DNA of 64,000 nucleotides from Bacteroidales bacterium. GTDB taxonomy: Bacteria > Bacteroidota > Bacteroidia > Bacteroidales > Bacteroidaceae. Every line of letters begins with the position of its first letter. Position 1 is the stretch's first letter. Below, piece by piece: positions 39,374 through 47,627 of the stretch. A program made the translations under genes and the position numbers. The DNA is taken from assembly GCA_012517855.1 (NCBI GenBank), contig JAAYUD010000082.1:30361-94360 (forward strand), given 5' to 3'. Below the pieces are notes generated by a model that did not search any database, was not told where the DNA came from, and saw only the letters and a program-made list of their open reading frames with translations.

Positions 39374-39886
39374 TTAACGAACACTAATATTCTTGTATAT
39401 CAAACAATTTGATACTATATCATCATGAAAATAATTTTTAAAGACAGATTCAATATCTACTTCTTTTAAGCGGATTTCTAATAAAACACGATATAAATTA
39501 TTGACTTTTAAATAAGGTGAAAAGTTTTTCTTCAATAGTTTTATGCTAATTACTTTCTTTCCCATCGGAGGTAATATTACACAGTTCTTGTAATTCAATT
39601 TAATAGGTTTTAAATCAGCAATCCAATTACAAGGGAAATAAATATGTATGGTAGAGTCTTTACTTGAAATGAATTTAATTGTAAATATATTCCTACAAAT
39701 ATCTAAATAGTTTGGAACATATACAGCCATATCTTTATCAGATTGGTTACAAAGCTCAAATTTTATTTTAATCTCGTTTTTAATTGAACGAACATATAAA
39801 AAATTAAAAGATAATAGATTCTCTTGGGATTCTATCTTTAAAATAAATAAGAATAATAGCCCTATTATAATGAGTACTTTTTTCAT
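39374..39886 (-). CDS. Small secreted protein, paralogue of the next gene upstream
   Basis: 170 residues with a signal peptide (MKKVLIIIGLLFLFILKIES). The body is beta-rich, including CNQSDKDMAVYVPNYLDIC, then HIYFPCNW, then LPPMGKKVISIKLLKK. It aligns along its length with the protein at 39933-40439: both have a YVPN/YIPK, a DIC and a FYPC/YFPC motif and a similar basic segment. The two are tandem paralogues 46 bp apart. The function is unknown; as neighbours of a broken RHS gene they might be immunity-type proteins, which is inference only. Confidence 0.65.
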   Translation of the reverse strand: MKKVLIIIGLLFLFILKIESQENLLSFNFLYVRSIKNEIKIKFELCNQSDKDMAVYVPNYLDICRNIFTIKFISSKDSTIHIYFPCNWIADLKPIKLNYKNCVILPPMGKKVISIKLLKKNFSPYLKVNNLYRVLLEIRLKEVDIESVFKNYFHDDIVSNCLIYKNISVR

Positions 39887-39932
39887 ACGTTTTTTAATTT
39901 ATTGCCTATTCCATTCGAACAAATGATATGTT

Positions 39933-40439
39933 CTATTTATTTCGGAAGTCAATTTTATTTGAGCTAACATCTTCTTGAAGCAGATTTTTTAAATTAGTTT
40001 TAAAACAGACTCCTTTCAAATACCATTCCACAAAAAGTTTATAACTCTTCCCTCTTTTTAAGTGCGAATAAATATGTTTCTTATGTAATTTAAATTTCTG
40101 AATAGACGTTTCATTCGGTTTTAAAAACAAGGTGTTATGACAATCGAGAGTAATGCAGTCTAAATCAGCGGCATTAAAAGTACATGGATAAAATTCATGT
40201 ACCTTATCATTCTGCATATCAACAATAGTTATCTTTATAAGTCCGTAACAAATATCATCTTGCTTCGGTATGTAAGTTACAATTGGCTGATTCGATATAT
40301 TCTTAATTGCAAGACTAAAACTTATGTTAGTCTCCGTTGAGATGCAATCAATAATCTCAAGCTTGATTCTTTTTTCTTGCCCAAAGAGAGTAGAATTGAG
40401 AACCACTAATAATCCTAATATTGCCATGTATTTTTTCAT
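39933..40439 (-). CDS. Small secreted protein, tandem paralogue
   Basis: 168 residues with a signal peptide (MKKYMAILGLLVVLNSTLFGQ). Shared motifs with the downstream protein at 39374 are YIPKQDDICYGLIKITI, then EFYPCTFNAADLDCITLD, then LFLKPNETSIQKFKLHKKH. The conserved Cys pair (DIC, FYPC) may form a disulfide in the periplasm. No known family is recognised. Nothing like it is seen elsewhere in the window. Confidence 0.65.
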   Translation of the reverse strand: MKKYMAILGLLVVLNSTLFGQEKRIKLEIIDCISTETNISFSLAIKNISNQPIVTYIPKQDDICYGLIKITIVDMQNDKVHEFYPCTFNAADLDCITLDCHNTLFLKPNETSIQKFKLHKKHIYSHLKRGKSYKLFVEWYLKGVCFKTNLKNLLQEDVSSNKIDFRNK

Positions 40440-40625
40440 AATGTCGATTTTTAGTAATTAAATATTGGTTGTAGAGTGAGAAGTGCCCGAGTTTGGAATG
40501 TTGGAGTTGCGACTGGCAGGATAGATTGAGGTTGAATTGATTGCCAATAAACATTTACATCGGTTTTGAGACTACTGGAAAAACTGATCAGCACGCCTAT
40601 TCCTTTACAAAATCCTATTTTAATA

Positions 40626-41198
40626 TTACATATCACTTTCTTTTTCTACAAATTCTTTTATATTAAAGTCTCCACTATCAGACACAATCAAATTAAACCA
40701 ATAACAGATATCCGTCTCTGGCATACAAATATTAATAGAAAATTTAATATATGATGTCGTTACATCTGTCATCTTAAAATTGGATATACAATATTTAGAT
40801 ATTTCATTTTTAGGTATAAACGCCCTAAAATCATCTATTTGAATTCTTTTGTTAATAAATCTCTTTTGACCATCTTTAGCTACATCTAAGACAACGTCTT
40901 GACATGCATAATAAATCGTATCATTTCCTTTCCCATCGGTAATTGGATGTGTTATAATCATCTTTCCATTCTCCTGTGACTTATATTGAATATGATAATT
41001 TCCTACAATGGAATCTACGCTAAACAAATCATAATGGATCACTTTATGTTTGCTTTTGATATTTTTGTCTTTCTTAAGTACATTTAGACTCACAGAATCA
41101 GCAGTTTTTCTTTCGGTGACTTTATTTTGACGTATATTGCAGGATGTCTCCATTAAACCTACAATAAAAATCCAAAAGAATAAATGTTTTCTATTCAT
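40626..41198 (-). CDS. Lipoprotein of unknown function (DUF4738-like style)
   Basis: 190 residues with a lipoprotein signal (MNRKHLFFWIFIVGLMETSC). The body has a repeated beta pattern: GNYHIQYKSQENGKMIITHP, then YYACQDVVLDVAKDGQKRFI. This style resembles the Bacteroidetes DUF4738 lipoproteins, but I am not certain. It starts 3 bp after the stop of a 39-residue secreted ORF and is probably translated from the same message. Confidence 0.6.
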   Translation of the reverse strand: MNRKHLFFWIFIVGLMETSCNIRQNKVTERKTADSVSLNVLKKDKNIKSKHKVIHYDLFSVDSIVGNYHIQYKSQENGKMIITHPITDGKGNDTIYYACQDVVLDVAKDGQKRFINKRIQIDDFRAFIPKNEISKYCISNFKMTDVTTSYIKFSINICMPETDICYWFNLIVSDSGDFNIKEFVEKESDM

Positions 41199-41201
41199 AA
41201 T

Positions 41202-41321
41202 TTAAAAGTTGGTTGGTTTAATTTCAGGTACTTTCCCACTATTATAAAACTCACCATAAACAACTTGTTGTACCCAAGAAACGACAAGGAATAAAAGCAT
41301 ATATATTAAATTTCGTTTCAT
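41202..41321 (-). CDS. 39-residue secreted/membrane ORF
   Basis: ATG 41321-41319 to TAA 41204-41202. The N-terminus is a signal-like segment (MKRNLIYMLLFLVVSWVQQ), followed by a short tail ending KPTNF. It begins 33 bp after the stop of the RHS remnant and ends 3 bp before the lipoprotein at 41198, so the spacing suits an operon. The size makes it easy to overlook. It may be a truncated leftover, since only 20 residues would remain after signal cleavage. Confidence 0.5.
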   Translation of the reverse strand: MKRNLIYMLLFLVVSWVQQVVYGEFYNSGKVPEIKPTNF

Positions 41322-41354
41322 CTCTTGTAAATTATAGTAAGTAAGGTTTTTAAA

Positions 41355-41695
41355 TCAAAAACTGGCAGGAAGATTTCTAATAGCTGCATTTCCAGGGAAC
41401 GCCCTTATAAAATCAGCCTTTGTTGAATTTATATTGAGTCCCCCTTCCCCTATATTGGCAAAACCACCTGGTGCATAAGGTTGTGCTCCTGTGATGTAGT
41501 AATACCCTGTACCCATGCTTGTGTAATGCCACCAAAAGAATTTGCTATTGCCAACGTCATCGGCAAATTTAATAAATTATAAGCAATATCGCTAATTCCT
41601 GTGTTCAAATATTTTATTATATGTCCATTGACGCCATCATAGTATTCCACTGGGAGTAAGTCCGCTCCCGAAATCAAGGGCTCAATATATTCCAT
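41355..41695 (-). pseudogene. Remnant of an RHS-repeat (polymorphic toxin) protein, frameshifted
   Basis: The first frame, from ATG 41695, contains EYYDGVNGHIIKYLNTGISD followed by IAYNLLNLPMTLAIANSFGG, a pattern of Bacteroidetes RHS proteins (NGNxxKDxNKGIxxIxYNxLNLP). It stops at 41454-41452. A second frame overlapping it continues with SMGTGYYYITGAQPYAPGG and FIRAFPGNAAIRNLPASF to the stop at 41357-41355. The large RHS core and any N-terminal secretion region are missing. The gene is therefore a truncated, frameshifted end of a toxin-type protein. Small secreted genes follow it on the same strand. Confidence 0.6.
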
Positions 41696-41700
41696 AAGAA

Positions 41701-41742
41701 AAAATGAAGCCGTTCTTAGAGTAACAGAGCGGCTTCATTTTT
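41701..41742. terminator. Strong symmetric hairpin, bidirectional terminator-like
   Basis: AAAATGAAGCCG (41701-41712) pairs with CGGCTTCATTTT (41730-41741), with TCT/AGA lengthening the inner stem. T runs follow on the + strand and A residues precede. It sits 6 bp before the start of the RHS remnant. Confidence 0.75.
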
Positions 41743-42241
41743 ATATATTTTAAAGAGAACAATCGCATCAAACAAAGAATTGAAGTTCTTTGAGGTAATC
41801 CTCCGAACGGCGATTAGGATAATAGGGAGAGTCCAATCTTTATACTTTACAAATAGCAGACATACAAAAGGAAGAATCAGGACTAAAAATGACCAAGGAT
41901 GCATATTTCAAAAGATTTATCATTACACCTTTGCCACCTCCGTATGACACCATTACGCACTATCACACAACAGGTTAACGATGCACCGTATACAACGCCA
42001 GCGAAAAGGGGTCCAAAAATCGGCCCAAGAGCATATTATGGGCACCTTATTTTCGGCGGACCTCTGCTTAGAACGATTCTAAATGATAGCCTACAGATAG
42101 CTGATAAGCAGTTTATGCCAAACGAGTAGCTACACTTTTTTTGATAAGTACCCTATTACCAGTGAAAGGCGACGGACAAACAGATATAAAAACTTCTTAA
42201 CAATAGTCTTTACATTTACCTCCGCCTAAATCGATGTTTTT

Positions 42242-42391
42242 TCAAACTCCTTGCATACTTTTTAGAACTTCGTCGTTGTCACTTTCAATATTTGCCCAAT
42301 GATATAGCCTCCACTTTTCTTTCGAAACGGGCGTATGATAACGGCTGTAATTGATTGTTCCCATAAGTTGTTCACATAATGAGACGTTCAT
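42242..42391 (-). CDS. 49-residue hypothetical ORF
   Basis: ATG 42391 to TGA 42244-42242. The product contains MGTINYSRYHTPVSKEKWRL and SDNDEVLKSMQGV. Composition looks protein-like, but no family is recognised and it may be a gene fragment. It starts 13 bp beside the palindrome array at 42405. Confidence 0.25.
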   Translation of the reverse strand: MNVSLCEQLMGTINYSRYHTPVSKEKWRLYHWANIESDNDEVLKSMQGV

Positions 42392-42404
42392 AATTAAGAT
42401 TCGT

Positions 42405-42492
42405 AAGTATCACACGTGTGAGACATCTGTATCACACACGTGAGACACTTGTCGCACAGCTGTGAGACGTACGTCGCACACGTGTGATACTT
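42405..42492. repeat. Second palindrome array: four 10-mers at exact 22-bp period
   Basis: CACACGTGTG (42411), CACACACGTG (42433), CACAGCTGTG (42455) and CACACGTGTG (42477) start exactly 22 bp apart. Between them sit 10-mers of the form GACA-NN-TGTC (GACATCTGTA, GACACTTGTC, GACGTACGTC), each separated by one base, so the true rhythm is 11 bp. The outer flanks AAGTAT (42405) and ATACTT (42487) extend the end palindromes into 16-bp perfect inverted arms. It lies about 100 bp downstream of the rluA-family stop codon. Confidence 0.9.
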
Positions 42493-42591
42493 CCATTATT
42501 TTCCCAAGCTTTTAATAATGAACACTATGGAGCTTATGAGACACAAGAGAAAAAAGGTACAGGAATAAAAGGCAAAACGGCTTATTCACAA

Positions 42592-43488
42592 TTACCGACG
42601 AGCCAACCGCACAAATTTCTCCGGATAAGGAGTTTCAAAGCGCATGAGTTGGTGCGTAACGGGATGATAAAAATAAAGTCTGAAAGCATGAAGCGCCAAC
42701 CGTCCGATAGGATTTTCGTTGCATCCATACTTAAGATCACCGACGACAGGATGTTGCAAATCTTGCATGTGGACGCGAATCTGGTTTTTGCGTCCCGTTT
42801 GTAGTTTGAGCTCAACAAGCGAATATTGTTTGCCCGATTCGATAGTATGATAATCTGTAATAGCATACTTGCCACCATTGTCAACAGGGCTACTATAGGT
42901 CAAAAAGAACTTATTTTCCATCAACCAATTAGCCACCTGACCATCATGAGGTTGTATCTCCCCACAGACCACAGCAATATAGCGACGATCTACAATCGTT
43001 TCTTTCCAAGTATGCTCCAAATCCTGTTGCACATCTACAGACTTGGCATAAATGATGAGACCGGAGGTCCCACGGTCAAGACGATGGACAACATGAGCCG
43101 TACAGTTTTGCCCACTTTGATAGAGATAGTCATCAAGCAAGGTTTTAATATTCGTGCTTTTCTTACCCACCCCCATAGAGAGCACATTGGGTTCCTTATC
43201 GATTACAATGATCCAACGATCTTCGTATACAATATGATAATACGGATTTTTGCGTTCAGCCGACTTCTCCGGATGTTTACTGACTTCAACCGTCATGCCC
43301 GGCTTAAGTTGAAAATCAAAATGCGATTCCAACTTGCCATTAACCCGAACACCGTTGCCCGAAAGAATAGCTTTTGCCTTAGTCCGACTAATGCCGTCCA
43401 ACTTCTGCATCAGAAGTTCAAGCAATCCTTTCTCTTCAGCCACCTTGAATGTCATAAAACGCGCCGCCTTATTTCCTGAATTTCTCAT
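42592..43488 (-). CDS. RluA-family 23S rRNA/tRNA pseudouridine synthase
   Basis: 298 residues. An N-terminal S4 RNA-binding domain (GISRTKAKAILSGNGVRVNG) precedes the catalytic domain with the RluA signature HVVHRLDRGTSGL, whose Asp is the catalytic residue, and GRKNQIRVHM near the end. It converts specific uridines in rRNA or tRNA to pseudouridine; RluA, RluC and RluD classes cannot be told apart here. It stands alone between the palindrome array and the phosphate transport genes. Confidence 0.92.
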   Translation of the reverse strand: MRNSGNKAARFMTFKVAEEKGLLELLMQKLDGISRTKAKAILSGNGVRVNGKLESHFDFQLKPGMTVEVSKHPEKSAERKNPYYHIVYEDRWIIVIDKEPNVLSMGVGKKSTNIKTLLDDYLYQSGQNCTAHVVHRLDRGTSGLIIYAKSVDVQQDLEHTWKETIVDRRYIAVVCGEIQPHDGQVANWLMENKFFLTYSSPVDNGGKYAITDYHTIESGKQYSLVELKLQTGRKNQIRVHMQDLQHPVVGDLKYGCNENPIGRLALHAFRLYFYHPVTHQLMRFETPYPEKFVRLARR

Positions 43489-43574
43489 ATCGTTTCAATT
43501 ATTGTACAAAGATAGAGTAAGCCCAAGACAATAGAAAATAAATCTCTATTTATTAACTATTAATTAGCCCTATA

Positions 43575-44591
43575 CTACAAGAATAATGAGCAAATAAGAT
43601 AGATTCCTGCACCTAACAAACCACTGACTGGTATAGTAAGTACCCACGCCACCATCAAATTCTTGGTAATACCCCACCTAACAGCTGATAAACGTTTGCT
43701 GGCACCCACCCCAACAATAGAACCGGCTATGGTATGAGTAGTACTGACAGGTATCTTAAGATACTCGGTGATATAGAGAGTAATGGCTCCTGCCGTTTCG
43801 GCAACGACACCTTCAAAAGGTGTCACCTTTGTTATCTTCGAGCCCATCGTCTTAACGATACGCCAACCACCGGACATCGTGCCGATAGAAATAGCCACGA
43901 AACATGCAAAAGCAACCCAATCGGGCACATCGTCGATCGTCTCAACTCCCATACCGATACCTAACGGATGAGCGGCAATCATAGCGGCAGCAATAATACC
44001 CATCACTTTTTGCGAGTCATTGAGACCGTGTCCGGTACTAAACAATGCAGAAGAGACTAATTGTAAACGCTTAAACCAAACTTCGGCACGTAAATGCGAT
44101 ACCCTTCTACATGCATATAACACAATGTATGAAAGAATAAGAGCGATAAGCATACCGATAAAAGGGGCAAGGAAAATAAAAGCTGCAATCTTAAGAATAA
44201 TGGCAGAATGAATGGCCTGCCAACCGTTTGCCATAATAGCTGAGCCGGCAAAACCACCTATCAGCGTATGAGAGGAAGAAGAGGGTATACCCCGCCACCA
44301 AGTAAACAGATTCCATATAATGGCAGCAATAACACCGGCCAATATAATAGGCAAAGTGATATATTGTTGATACACTGTCTTGGACACCGTATTGGCAATA
44401 CCGAAATCTCCTATTAAATATTTGGAAATAAAAAAGGCCACAAAATTAAAAAAGGCCGCCCAAAGAACAGCTTGAAAAGGCGTCAGCACCTTAGTAGAGA
44501 CAATAGTGGCAATAGAATTTGCCGCATCATGGAAGCCGTTGATATAATCAAACAGCAAACCAAGAATAATAATTGCGATAAGAATAATCAT
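43575..44591 (-). CDS. PiT-family inorganic phosphate transporter
   Basis: 338 residues. Both PiT signature repeats are present: FDYINGFHDAANSIATIVST near residue 14 and SHTLIGGFAGSAIMA in the first half, then GGWRIVKTMGSKI and STTHTIAGSIVGVGASK in the second. About ten membrane helices are predicted. It takes up phosphate with protons or sodium. It follows the DUF47 gene by 13 bp, the usual pairing, in which the DUF47 protein regulates or supports the transporter. Confidence 0.95.
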   Translation of the reverse strand: MIILIAIIILGLLFDYINGFHDAANSIATIVSTKVLTPFQAVLWAAFFNFVAFFISKYLIGDFGIANTVSKTVYQQYITLPIILAGVIAAIIWNLFTWWRGIPSSSSHTLIGGFAGSAIMANGWQAIHSAIILKIAAFIFLAPFIGMLIALILSYIVLYACRRVSHLRAEVWFKRLQLVSSALFSTGHGLNDSQKVMGIIAAAMIAAHPLGIGMGVETIDDVPDWVAFACFVAISIGTMSGGWRIVKTMGSKITKVTPFEGVVAETAGAITLYITEYLKIPVSTTHTIAGSIVGVGASKRLSAVRWGITKNLMVAWVLTIPVSGLLGAGIYLICSLFL

Positions 44592-44604
44592 AAACTAAGC
44601 AACG

Positions 44605-45252
44605 TTAAGCATATTTCACGATAATCGTCTTCAGAGCCTTCCCCACACGTTCGCCAGCATCAGTGGCTTTCTCCAACTCATAAAGAATATCTTTAGTTTT
44701 GATTATTTCGATACCGTCTTTTTCGTCTTCAAAAAGATGAATTATAGCTAATTCATAAACATCATCTGCCTGGTTTTCCAGGTCATGCAACTCTTTGCAA
44801 CGGGCTTTCAGATGGATAGCATTCTTTCGGAGAGCTTCAAGTTCTTCCATTGCCGTAGCAATACACTCTGCATCTTTTTTCACTAAACCGGCAAGATCGG
44901 AAGCTTCTTTTACGTTCTTTTTAGGATTGTAGATTGCGATACGCTTAGCGCAACTGTTGATGCGATCAATAACATCATCAAGATAATCAGCAAGTACATG
45001 GATATCCTCTCTGTCAAAAGGAGTAATAAACGAAGTGCTCAATTCCTCGAAAACACGATGTGATAATTGGTCACCTTTACGTTCTTGTTCCTTAATCTTA
45101 CGGTAATAGTCCATCCGTTCTTCTTGTTCAACACACAAGATGGTTTTTGTCAGCAGATCAGAAGCTACAAGCAATACATCAGAAAGCTGTTTCAACAAAT
45201 CAAAGAATTTAGGTTCTTTAGGCGTGAAACGACTAAAAAATGAATTGTTCAT
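44605..45252 (-). CDS. DUF47-family PhoU-like protein (Pit accessory)
   Basis: 215 residues, entirely helical. It has the PhoU-like pattern with acidic repeats: FDREDIHVLADYLDDVIDRI near residue 78 and CKELHDLENQADDVYEL near 150. These E/D-x-x-x-D motifs bind metal in PhoU relatives. It is encoded directly before the PiT transporter and is probably co-transcribed. DUF47 proteins are needed for Pit function in several bacteria. Confidence 0.93.
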   Translation of the reverse strand: MNNSFFSRFTPKEPKFFDLLKQLSDVLLVASDLLTKTILCVEQEERMDYYRKIKEQERKGDQLSHRVFEELSTSFITPFDREDIHVLADYLDDVIDRINSCAKRIAIYNPKKNVKEASDLAGLVKKDAECIATAMEELEALRKNAIHLKARCKELHDLENQADDVYELAIIHLFEDEKDGIEIIKTKDILYELEKATDAGERVGKALKTIIVKYA

Positions 45253-45409
45253 TGAAGTAAGTTTTAAATTGTAAGTATATTAATTCCATTTCATTGCAAA
45301 GGTAAAAAGCGGATATTACAAAGTTGTTACAAATGCTGTTTTTTATTAAAAAACTTTTCGCCCATCTGCATTATTATCTAAATTTTCATAGCGTTTCAAT
45401 AATTATCTT

Positions 45410-45417
45410 TATTTTTG
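45410..45417 (+). promoter_or_regulatory. -7 box for the arabinofuranosidase gene
   Basis: TATTTTTG (45410-45417) matches TAnnTTTG and places transcription start near 45424, supporting the ATG at 45439 as translation start. The -33 region is poor. Confidence 0.5.
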
Positions 45418-45438
45418 TTACATCAAAATTTAGTATAT

Positions 45439-46977
45439 ATGAAAAAGATTTTAATCATTTTTTGTTGCTTGCTATCAGCCTCAACATATACATTTGCCCA
45501 ACACACATCAATAACGATACACGCCGATCAAGGGTTCCGTATTATTCCTAAAGAAATCTATGGACAATTTTCAGAACATCTCGGTTCTTGCATATATGGT
45601 GGTTTATGGGTTGGAGAAAATTCAGACATTCCCAACATAAAAGGATATAGAACTGATGTATTCAATGCATTGAAAGAACTGCATATCCCTGTATTGCGCT
45701 GGCCTGGCGGATGTTTTGCCGACGAGTACCACTGGATGGATGGTATCGGCCCAAAGAACAAACGCCCTAAGATGCTAAATGATAATTGGGGTGGTACACT
45801 GGAAGACAACAGTTTCGGCACAAATGAATTTCTCAATCTATGCGAAATGTTGGGTTGCGAACCATACGTCAGCGGAAACGTAGGAAGCGGTACCGTAGAA
45901 GAACTGGCAAAATGGATCGAATATATGACATCGGACGGCGACTCTCCGATGGCCAATTTGAGACGTGCCAATGGAAGAGAGAAGCCATGGAAAGTGAAAT
46001 ATATAGGTATTGGCAACGAAAGTTGGGGATGTGGAGGCAATATGCGCCCCGAATATTATTCGGATCTATATCGACGCTACTCCAAATTCTGTTGGGATTA
46101 TAGCGGCAATAAACTTTTCAAAATAGCCAGCGGTGCTAGCGACTACGACTACCATTGGACAGATGTGTTGATGAATAATGTAGGTGAGCGCATGAATGGA
46201 CTTTCTCTGCATTACTATACTATAAGAGACTGGAATCACAAAGGCAGAGCAGCAAATTTTTCCGACAATGATTATTATGCAACACTGGGTAAATGCAGAG
46301 ACATTGAAACCGTAATCAAAAAGCATTGCGAAGTGATGGACAAATACGATAAAGAGAAGCATATATCATTGATGCTGGATGAATGGGGAACTTGGTGGGA
46401 TGAAGAACCGGGAACTATTGCGGGACATTTGTTCCAACAAAACACCATGCGAGATGCGATGGTTGCTTCACTGACTTTCGACATATTCCACAAATACACA
46501 GATCGTTTGAAAATGGCAAACATTGCACAAATAGCCAATGTGTTGCAGGCAATGGTACTAACAAAGGGAAAATCAATGATACTAACTCCTACCTATTATG
46601 TATTTAAAATGTACCGTGTACATCAGGATGCAACCTTCTTACCCCTCGATGTGACTTGCGACAGCATTAAAGCGGATAATTACACAATACCTCTGATCAG
46701 TGCCACAGCTTCGAAAGACAGTAAAGGGGTGATCCATATTTCTCTTTCGAATATTGATCTAAGAAATACAAAAGAAGTGACAATCAATCTTCCCGAAATA
46801 CATGCAAAAAAGATTACCGGTGAGATTTTGACTTCTGAAAACATCTCTGACCATAATACGTTTGAAAAGCCCGATGTTGTAAAACCGAGAACTTTCAACG
46901 ACGCCAAACTAAATAAAGAAGTACTAAAGGTGAAGATTCCATCCAAATCAATCGTCACATTAACGCTACAGAATTAA
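45439..46977 (+). CDS. GH51 alpha-L-arabinofuranosidase, secreted
   Basis: 512 residues from ATG 45439, with a signal peptide (MKKILIIFCCLLSASTYTFAQ); the frame is open to a TTG at 45415, which would overlap the -7 box. The (beta/alpha)8 domain carries VLRWPGGCFADEYHW near residue 84, the acid/base Glu in IGIGNESWG and the nucleophile Glu in MLDEWGTWW. A C-terminal beta-domain follows. It releases arabinose from arabinan or arabinoxylan side chains in the periplasm. It stands alone, without SusCD or other glycosidases nearby, and is followed by a nucleoside deaminase with its own promoter. Confidence 0.93.
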   Translation: MKKILIIFCCLLSASTYTFAQHTSITIHADQGFRIIPKEIYGQFSEHLGSCIYGGLWVGENSDIPNIKGYRTDVFNALKELHIPVLRWPGGCFADEYHWMDGIGPKNKRPKMLNDNWGGTLEDNSFGTNEFLNLCEMLGCEPYVSGNVGSGTVEELAKWIEYMTSDGDSPMANLRRANGREKPWKVKYIGIGNESWGCGGNMRPEYYSDLYRRYSKFCWDYSGNKLFKIASGASDYDYHWTDVLMNNVGERMNGLSLHYYTIRDWNHKGRAANFSDNDYYATLGKCRDIETVIKKHCEVMDKYDKEKHISLMLDEWGTWWDEEPGTIAGHLFQQNTMRDAMVASLTFDIFHKYTDRLKMANIAQIANVLQAMVLTKGKSMILTPTYYVFKMYRVHQDATFLPLDVTCDSIKADNYTIPLISATASKDSKGVIHISLSNIDLRNTKEVTINLPEIHAKKITGEILTSENISDHNTFEKPDVVKPRTFNDAKLNKEVLKVKIPSKSIVTLTLQN

Positions 46978-47069
46978 CTAGATATTAACTTTCTTCGAAA
47001 GGGAGGCTGGAGAACGAGAAAGCGCCCCCATGCCAAACCTGTTTGACCAAACGAAAATCTACTTGCCTC

Positions 47070-47100
47070 ATTGTTCACAAGAATTATTTTACTAACTTTG
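47070..47100 (+). promoter_or_regulatory. Promoter of the nucleoside deaminase gene
   Basis: ATTG (47070-47073), 19 bases, TAACTTTG (47093-47100). The start site near 47107 means translation begins at ATG 47151 rather than at the ATG 47043, which lies upstream of the promoter. Confidence 0.7.
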
Positions 47101-47150
47101 CAGTTACGTCGAATAGAAAAAGACAACAACTGAAAAAGATAGAACGTAAT

Positions 47151-47621
47151 ATGACGAGTGAAGAATTGATGAAAGAAGCCATCCGATTGGCAAACGAAAA
47201 TATAAAAAATGGCGGCGGCCCTTTTGGAGCATTGATTGCCGATAGAGATGGCAATATAGTATCTACTGGAGTGAATCGAGTAACTGCCGACAATGATCCG
47301 ACAGCCCATGCCGAAGTCAGTGCTATTCGGAGTGCCTCAGAAAAACTAAAGACATTCAGTTTGGAAGGATATGTCATTTATACATCTTGCGAACCATGCC
47401 CTATGTGTTTGGGAGCCATATATTGGGCACATTTGGATAAAATATATTATGGCAATACAAAATCCGATGCTAAAGATATCAACTTCGACGATTCGTTCAT
47501 CTACGATGAACTATCGTTGAACCCTGCCGAGCGCAAACTGGCTTCGCAACAATTACTACACAGCGAAGCAATTAAAACTTTTGAACGTTGGGCAAACAAA
47601 ACAGACAAAACTCCCTATTAG
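47151..47621 (+). CDS. Nucleoside/guanine deaminase (CDA superfamily)
   Basis: 156 residues from ATG 47151 (MTSEELMKEAIRLAN). The zinc-binding cytidine-deaminase signature is HAEVSAIR near residue 53 with the catalytic Glu, then PCPMCLGAI near 82 supplying two Cys ligands. The overall form (GGGPFGALIADRDG at the start and DDSFIYDEL later) is closest to GuaD-type guanine deaminases, which make xanthine from guanine; a tRNA adenosine deaminase is less likely. It converges with a GNAT gene six bases away. Confidence 0.88.
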   Translation: MTSEELMKEAIRLANENIKNGGGPFGALIADRDGNIVSTGVNRVTADNDPTAHAEVSAIRSASEKLKTFSLEGYVIYTSCEPCPMCLGAIYWAHLDKIYYGNTKSDAKDINFDDSFIYDELSLNPAERKLASQQLLHSEAIKTFERWANKTDKTPY

Positions 47622-47627
47622 AGAGCA

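Larger units (their letters stand above)
41696..42591. other. Gene-poor stretch between the RHS remnant and the RluA gene
   Basis: About 0.9 kb with no convincing full gene. It contains the hairpin at 41701-41742, a short hydrophobic frame on the minus strand from 41904 whose end is encoded by that hairpin, a 49-codon minus-strand frame (42391-42242), and the palindrome array at 42405-42492. It looks like decayed sequence. Confidence 0.5.

Noticed and set aside
40451..40636. 61-codon minus-strand ORF between two small secreted genes
   Set aside because: No signal or domain; overlaps the end of the 40626 gene in another frame. Could be a remnant, but not supported as a gene.
41716..41904. 62-codon hydrophobic minus-strand ORF
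   Set aside because: Its last codons are made by the terminator-like hairpin and nothing recognisable is encoded; at best a remnant.
41899..42129. 76-codon + strand ORF
   Set aside because: No recognisable family, no promoter box, and it lies in decayed sequence; probably chance.
42405..42492. Array units as CRP/FNR-type operator sites
   Set aside because: CRP sites read TGTGA-N6-TCACA; here the half-sites are turned outward (CACA-NN-TGTG) and adjacent TGTGA..TCACA pairs are 10 apart, not 6. Four phased sites are also not next to a promoter.
47043..47150. Upstream extension of the nucleoside deaminase
   Set aside because: The extension precedes the promoter at 47070-47100 and has no similarity to deaminases.
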